In this document: in pieces, positions 33,611 to 37,306 of the stretch
How positions within the stretch are numbered: the first letter of the stretch is position 1
How the letters are laid out: every line of letters begins with the position of its first letter
From: JADFUS01 sp964600025
Lineage (GTDB): Bacteria > Bacteroidota > Bacteroidia > Bacteroidales > Rikenellaceae
Direction of reading: 5' to 3'
Assembly: GCA_964600025.1 (NCBI GenBank)
Contig: CAZRHJ010000016.1
Location: 1 to 37,306 of the forward strand
DNA: 37,306 nt
Program-made: the position numbers and the translations under genes
Notes under the pieces: model-generated
Databases searched by the model: none
What the model was told of the DNA's origin: nothing
What the model saw: the letters and a program-made list of their open reading frames with translations, nothing else

Positions 33611-34858
33611 ATGTTAAAGGCAGCTATTGTAACTATTGGAGATGAAATTCTAATAGGTCAGATTGTAGATACTAACTCGGCTTGGTTGGGCAAAGAGCTT
33701 AACAAACACGGAGTTATAGTTAGTCGAATCTTGTCGATTAGCGACAATGTAGAGGAGATTTATAGCACACTGAAAATGTGCAGAGAAACATACGATTTGA
33801 CACTTGTAACTGGCGGATTAGGGCCTACAAAAGACGATATTACAAAGAAAGTCCTTTGCGATTTGTTTGAGAGCAAACTCATTCAACACCCAGAAAGTTA
33901 CGCCATTACCAAAGAAATACTTGGACGACGAAACATAGAGATGAACGCTCTAAACAAAGCACAATCACTCGTACCTGACAAATGTGAAGTCATAATCAAT
34001 CACAATGGCACAGCCCCAGCAATGTTGTTTCATCACGGCAAAAACATTCTCATATCAATGCCCGGAGTTCCATTTGAGATGATAGAGATATGCAAAGAAT
34101 ATGTTTTTGATATTATCACAAAACATTTTGGACTTCACAATAATATCCACCGAAACATAGTAACATTTGGAATTGCCGAAAGTATTTTGGCAGAGAAAAT
34201 AGAGGAATGGGAAAATGCTCTACCTCCATATCTTCATTTGGCTTACCTACCAAACCCAAGTCGTGTAAGACTTCGTTTGTCTGCATACGATGTGCAAGAC
34301 ACAAAAATGGTAGATAATGAAATTACCGAAAAATTCGACGCACTTCGCAAACTCATACCAGAGTTTTATATAGGCGAAGAAGATACAGAAGTAGAAGTAA
34401 GTTTGTCTAATATCTTGCGAGAAAGAAACGAAACTTTGAGCGTTGCAGAAAGTTGTACAGGCGGAAATATAGCTGCAAAAATCACTTCTTTGAGTGGTTC
34501 AAGCGATATATTTTTGGGTGGTATAGTTTCGTATAGCAACCAAGCCAAACAGAACATCTTAGGAGTAAATTCCAAAGGCATAGAATCTTTTGGTGCTGTA
34601 AGCCAACAAGTTGTCGAACAAATGGCACAAGGTGTTCGCAAACTAAACAATAGCACATACTCAATAGCAACTTCGGGAATAGCTGGACCGAACGGTGGTA
34701 GCGAAGAAAAACCAGTCGGAACGGTTTGGATAGCAATAGACACACCACAAGGCACTTTCTCAGAAAAATATCTATTCTCTAAACTCCGACAACCAAATAT
34801 AGACCGAGCCTCAACAACAGGTCTTTACAAATTACTAAAACACATACAAAATCTATAA
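33611..34858 (+). CDS. cinA: CinA-type protein (NMN deamidase / competence-damage protein)
   Basis: 415 residues, the common two-domain form. The N-terminal MoCF-like (COG1058) domain has GDEILIGQIVDTNSAWL and TGGLGPTKDDITKK; the C-terminal amidase domain (about 255-415) has the PncC signature SVAESCTGGNIAAKIT, SYSNQAK and TSGIAGPNGGSEEKPVGTV. The C-terminal domain hydrolyses nicotinamide mononucleotide to NaMN for NAD recycling; the N-terminal domain acts on ADP-ribose-type substrates in some homologues. It is co-transcribed with pyrD and convergent with the AraC gene, from which it is separated by a strong hairpin. Confidence 0.93.
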   Translation: MLKAAIVTIGDEILIGQIVDTNSAWLGKELNKHGVIVSRILSISDNVEEIYSTLKMCRETYDLTLVTGGLGPTKDDITKKVLCDLFESKLIQHPESYAITKEILGRRNIEMNALNKAQSLVPDKCEVIINHNGTAPAMLFHHGKNILISMPGVPFEMIEICKEYVFDIITKHFGLHNNIHRNIVTFGIAESILAEKIEEWENALPPYLHLAYLPNPSRVRLRLSAYDVQDTKMVDNEITEKFDALRKLIPEFYIGEEDTEVEVSLSNILRERNETLSVAESCTGGNIAAKITSLSGSSDIFLGGIVSYSNQAKQNILGVNSKGIESFGAVSQQVVEQMAQGVRKLNNSTYSIATSGIAGPNGGSEEKPVGTVWIAIDTPQGTFSEKYLFSKLRQPNIDRASTTGLYKLLKHIQNL

Positions 34859-34869
34859 AAGAGATATTA

Positions 34870-34950
34870 CTGTACGGTAAAATCTTCAAAAAACGCTGTA
34901 ATATATTATCACTTAACATATTACAGCGTTTTCGTTTGTATGGAGCTTAA
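34870..34950 (+). repeat. Left half of the dispersed repeat
   Basis: CTGTACGGTAAAA (34870-34882) corresponds to the left terminal repeat, followed by the CTGTAAT...ATTACAG hairpin and TTTGTATGGAGCTT, which parallels TTTGTAAAGGGCTT in the 35.9 kb copy. The right half and right terminal repeat are missing. Confidence 0.65.
34890..34932. terminator. Bidirectional terminator between cinA and the araC-type gene
   Basis: Perfect 15-bp inverted repeat (34890-34904 with 34918-34932, AAAACGCTGTAATAT), 13-nt loop, ending in T runs on both strands, located between two convergent genes. It lies inside the half repeat copy. Confidence 0.85.
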
Positions 34951-34967
34951 AAAGAGCAATTATTAGC

Positions 34968-35864
34968 CTACTCTATTCCCTTATTTCTATAATCTTTTGG
35001 AGAAAGTCCTGTATGTTGTTTGAAATATTTGCCAAAGAATGATTGCGTACTAAAATTCAAATGATATGCAATTTCTTGAATACTCAAATTTGAAAATTTC
35101 AGCATATTTTTAGCTTCCAAAATTACATATCTATCAATCCACTCCGTAGCAGATTTTCCGCTAATAGATTTAATAAGAGTTGAAAGGTATTTTGGTGTAA
35201 TGTGCATTTTCTCTGCATAAAAATTAACTCCACGTTCCGCTGTATGATTTTCGGCAACAAGCATCATAAACTGTTCAAAGAAAGCCTCTTTGCGAATTGT
35301 CGAACGAGTTTTTGGGCTATTATCCGAATCAGTTTTTATTCTATCATAAATATCCATCATCTTAACCAAAAGCGAAAAAACCATAGTTCGCAACAACAAA
35401 GTCTTTCGAACACCAGAATAATTACTATTAAGTTCCTCAATTTCACGAATACTTTTTGCAATAAATATCACGTCGTGTTTTGGAATAAGCATACAAGGAT
35501 TATTCAAAAGAATAGAAAAAGCCTGAGCCGTTTCTTTCAGTAAATTTGGCATATCCTTCATAAAATCCATAGATGCAAACAAACCAATACACTTAAAATT
35601 CTCTTCTTTGCCAAGTTGAACAATATTGTTTGGCAAATTCACTATAAGTGTTCCAGCAGTAATTTCATATTCTTTGAGGTTGATTGTGATAGTTGTCGAA
35701 CCACTCAAACACAAACCAAAAATCACTGCATCAAGTTTGCAAGGATATTTAAACATATCAAACTTACCAACCATTTCGCTAAACACAATAAGCCCGTTAT
35801 CAATGTTTGCATCAATACCCGTAAATTCTTTTATTTGTTTAATTCCAAAATTCTGATATTCCAT
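34968..35864 (-). CDS. AraC-family transcriptional regulator
   Basis: 298 residues. The C-terminal ~100 residues carry the two AraC helix-turn-helix motifs (VNFYAEKMHITPKYLSTLIK and LSIQEIAYHLNFSTQSFFGK) and the family ending FKQHTGLSPKDYR. The N-terminal part is a cupin-like ligand-binding domain (around ITINLKEYEITAGTLIVNLP) with unknown ligand. Targets are unknown; nearest genes are cinA (convergent) and the Cof phosphatase (divergent, separated by a full repeat element). The start codon lies only 29 bp from that element, so its promoter may reach into or abut the repeat. Confidence 0.9.
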   Translation of the reverse strand: MEYQNFGIKQIKEFTGIDANIDNGLIVFSEMVGKFDMFKYPCKLDAVIFGLCLSGSTTITINLKEYEITAGTLIVNLPNNIVQLGKEENFKCIGLFASMDFMKDMPNLLKETAQAFSILLNNPCMLIPKHDVIFIAKSIREIEELNSNYSGVRKTLLLRTMVFSLLVKMMDIYDRIKTDSDNSPKTRSTIRKEAFFEQFMMLVAENHTAERGVNFYAEKMHITPKYLSTLIKSISGKSATEWIDRYVILEAKNMLKFSNLSIQEIAYHLNFSTQSFFGKYFKQHTGLSPKDYRNKGIE

Positions 35865-35893
35865 ATAAGATTATTTTGATACAAAAGTTATTG

Positions 35894-36141
35894 CTGTCCG
35901 GTAAAAATTTTAAAAATAATCGTAATAGATTAAACAACAATGTATTACAGTGTTTTAATTTGTAAAGGGCTTGGAAAAAATATTTTTAAAATTTTTATCT
36001 TTCCGAAATCTTACAAGCTTCCAATAAACTCGGATCTCTTAGGCTATTTTGCTGATGGTCATAACGTAGCGTACTGGCGTACGTGAGTTATGAGCATCGG
36101 CGAAATAGACAAGATAGGCGAGTTTCGTTTTTAGCGGACAG
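35894..36141 (+). repeat. Full-length copy (248 bp) of the dispersed hairpin repeat with terminal inverted repeats
   Basis: Ends CTGTCCGGTAAAAA (35894-35907) and TTTTTAGCGGACAG (36128-36141) are inverted repeats with one mismatch. The left third has a weak GTAATA/TATTAC hairpin. The right part folds as nested stems: AAACTCG/CGAGTTT (36026-36032 with 36119-36125), CTATTTTGC/GCGAAATAG (36044-36052 with 36100-36108), GATG/CATC, TCATAAC/GTTATGA (36059-36065 with 36087-36093) and CGTAC/GTACG. It fills most of the 446-bp gap 35865-36310; the remainder holds the cof promoter. Confidence 0.9.
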
Positions 36142-36252
36142 TATTATACAAAAGTAGAATAAATTACTTAAAACAACAAGTTTTTAAGAAATAACTATAC
36201 TATTTAACCTAAAATTAGCCAAAGATAATAAAAACTCTGTAAGTATATTATA

Positions 36253-36283
36253 TTGTTATGCTCCAATAAATTTCGTAACTTTG
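36253..36283 (+). promoter_or_regulatory. Promoter of the Cof-type phosphatase gene
   Basis: TTG (36253-36255), 20-nt spacer, TAACTTTG (36276-36283), 27 nt before the ATG at 36311; it overlaps and so argues against an in-frame TTG at 36281. Confidence 0.65.
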
Positions 36284-36310
36284 TGGTCTTATAAAAAAAG
36301 AAAATATATA

Positions 36311-37093
36311 ATGGTAAAAGCAGTTTTTTTGGACATTGACGGCACACTGGTAAGTTTCAAAACACACAAAGTAGCACAATCAAGCATAGATGCTATAAAC
36401 ACTATGCGTAAAAATGGCATAAAAGTATTTATTTCGAGTGGAAGAAATATCCGCAGTATAACCAACTTAGGAGATTTGGAATTTGACGGCTACATAACAA
36501 TGAATGGCGGAGAATGTTTGGTTGGCAAAGACAAAGCAATTTTTCAGAAAGCAATGTGCAAAAAAGACATAGAAACGCTTGTAAATTATTTCAAAACAGT
36601 AGAAGAATATCCTTGTGTATTTGTAAGCAATGACACCCCACCTATCACAATGAATTTCAAAAATGCAGAAGTTGATGAAGTTTTTAAAATGCTAAACTAT
36701 CCCCAACCTCCATTCATAGATAGCAGCAAAATGGTCGAAAGAGAGATTTTTGAATTGATTTTATTTTTCAACGAAGAACAAGAAAAACGCCTAATGCCTC
36801 TTTTGCCAAACAGCGTTACAGCTCGTTGGACATCACATTTTGCAGACGTAGGGCCCAAAGGAATAAATAAACTTATAGGAATTCAGAAATTTTCAGAATA
36901 TTTTGGTTTTGATATTTCCGAAACAATGGCAATCGGCGACGGCGGTAACGACAAAGAAATGATAGAGGGAGCAGCAATAGGCGTTGCAATGGCAAACGCC
37001 AACCAATCAGTCAAAGACATTGCAGATTATATCACTACTTCGGTAGATGATGACGGAGTTTGGAATGCTCTCAAACACTTTAATGTAATCTAA
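36311..37093 (+). CDS. Cof-type HAD-superfamily phosphatase
   Basis: 260 residues from the ATG at 36311. All four HAD motifs are present: FLDIDGTLVSF (motif I, D8 and D10 region), ISSGRN (motif II), the K of GPKGINK (motif III) and AIGDGGNDKEMI (motif IV). The large type IIB cap between motifs II and III puts it in the Cof subfamily, which dephosphorylates sugar phosphates, pyridoxal phosphate or FMN-like substrates. The actual substrate is not inferable. It is flanked on both sides by copies of the dispersed repeat and appears monocistronic. Confidence 0.9.
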   Translation: MVKAVFLDIDGTLVSFKTHKVAQSSIDAINTMRKNGIKVFISSGRNIRSITNLGDLEFDGYITMNGGECLVGKDKAIFQKAMCKKDIETLVNYFKTVEEYPCVFVSNDTPPITMNFKNAEVDEVFKMLNYPQPPFIDSSKMVEREIFELILFFNEEQEKRLMPLLPNSVTARWTSHFADVGPKGINKLIGIQKFSEYFGFDISETMAIGDGGNDKEMIEGAAIGVAMANANQSVKDIADYITTSVDDDGVWNALKHFNVI

Positions 37094-37100
37094 TTTAGCA

Positions 37101-37306
37101 TTGCCCGCTAAAAACTCTGTAATGAATTAAATAATAATTTATTACAGAGTTTTTATTTTATACAGTGGGCTTATTTTTTAGAAATCATACAAGCTCCCAA
37201 TAAACTCGGATCTCTTAGGCTATTTTGCATATATAACGTAGCGTACTGGCATACGTGAGTTATGAGCATCGGTGAAATAGACAAGATAGGCGAGTTTCGT
37301 TTTTAG
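37101..37306 (+). repeat. Copy of the dispersed hairpin repeat, cut by the window end
   Basis: Left end TTGCCCGCTAAAAAC, then a perfect 13-bp hairpin AAAACTCTGTAAT / ATTACAGAGTTTT (37111-37123 with 37141-37153), then the core with AAACTCG/CGAGTTT (37203-37209 with 37291-37297) and CTATTTTGC/GTGAAATAG. The sequence stops inside the right terminal repeat (TTTTTAG). The left hairpin, 18 bp past the stop of the phosphatase gene, can serve as its terminator. Confidence 0.88.

Noticed and set aside
36281..36310. TTG start at 36281 for the Cof phosphatase
   Set aside because: It overlaps the -7 box TAACTTTG; the ATG at 36311 starts directly at the HAD motif I strand.

Overview
This is a 37.3 kb stretch of low-GC chromosome from an anaerobic member of the Bacteroidetes, most likely the order Bacteroidales. 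The assignment rests on promoters of the TTTG-N19/20-TAnnTTTG type (cleanest before tRNA-Glu, queD and the cysteate synthase-like gene), Bacteroidetes-style lipoproteins and outer-membrane proteins, a 6-bladed beta-propeller lipoprotein, an ISAon1-type transposase remnant, and an anaerobe's oxidative-stress set (reverse rubrerythrin, OxyR, TrxB). I cannot name genus or species. Most genes are core chromosomal genes; the accessory parts are the left edge (restriction-modification and IS remnant), an HNH nuclease gene, and a dispersed repeat family.

Layout. 1-2.2 kb: C-terminal scrap of an ISAon1-family transposase directly abutting a long single-chain protein that joins a C5-cytosine methyltransferase to a PD-(D/E)XK nuclease-like domain. 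2.5-8.1 kb (minus): a reverse rubrerythrin gene and, upstream of it, a five-gene, tightly coupled Hdr/Qmo-like redox operon (HdrC, HdrB, short HdrA, a small 2x[4Fe-4S] protein, and a membrane NarI/HdrE-HdrD fusion). 8.37-8.45 kb: tRNA-Glu(UUC) with promoter and terminator. 8.7-10.6 kb: HNH endonuclease and a cysteate synthase/threonine synthase-like PLP enzyme. 10.66-11.30 kb: a palindrome followed by four head-to-tail repeat units with a 146-bp period. 11.3-15.0 kb: propeller lipoprotein, arginase and a YfcC/DcuC-type transporter. 15.2-19.5 kb: dnaX, an OmpP1/FadL-type porin and a Tyr/Trp/Pro-rich secreted protein, probably one operon. 19.7-23.1 kb: polA and queD.

From 23.4 kb the strand switches. 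oxyR-trxB-M23 peptidase-uvrC-rdgB-U32 protein-rRNA methyltransferase-like-pdxB run on the plus strand with gaps of 18 nt or less, so they look co-transcribed behind one promoter. pyrD has its own -7 box and is followed by cinA. A convergent AraC regulator and a Cof-type HAD phosphatase close the window.

The most interesting unexplained structure is a family of intergenic repeats: about ten recognisable copies, full, internally deleted, half, inverted and tandem. They have terminal inverted repeats of the type ATTGTCCGCTAAAA / TTTTAGCGGACAAT and a long imperfect hairpin core. One base pair of that core is seen in C-G, U-G and U-A states in different copies, which points to selection on, or inherited maintenance of, a folded RNA. 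The second candidate is the Hdr-like membrane complex, whose physiological disulfide or electron partner is unknown. The cysteate synthase homologue hints at sulfonolipid synthesis.
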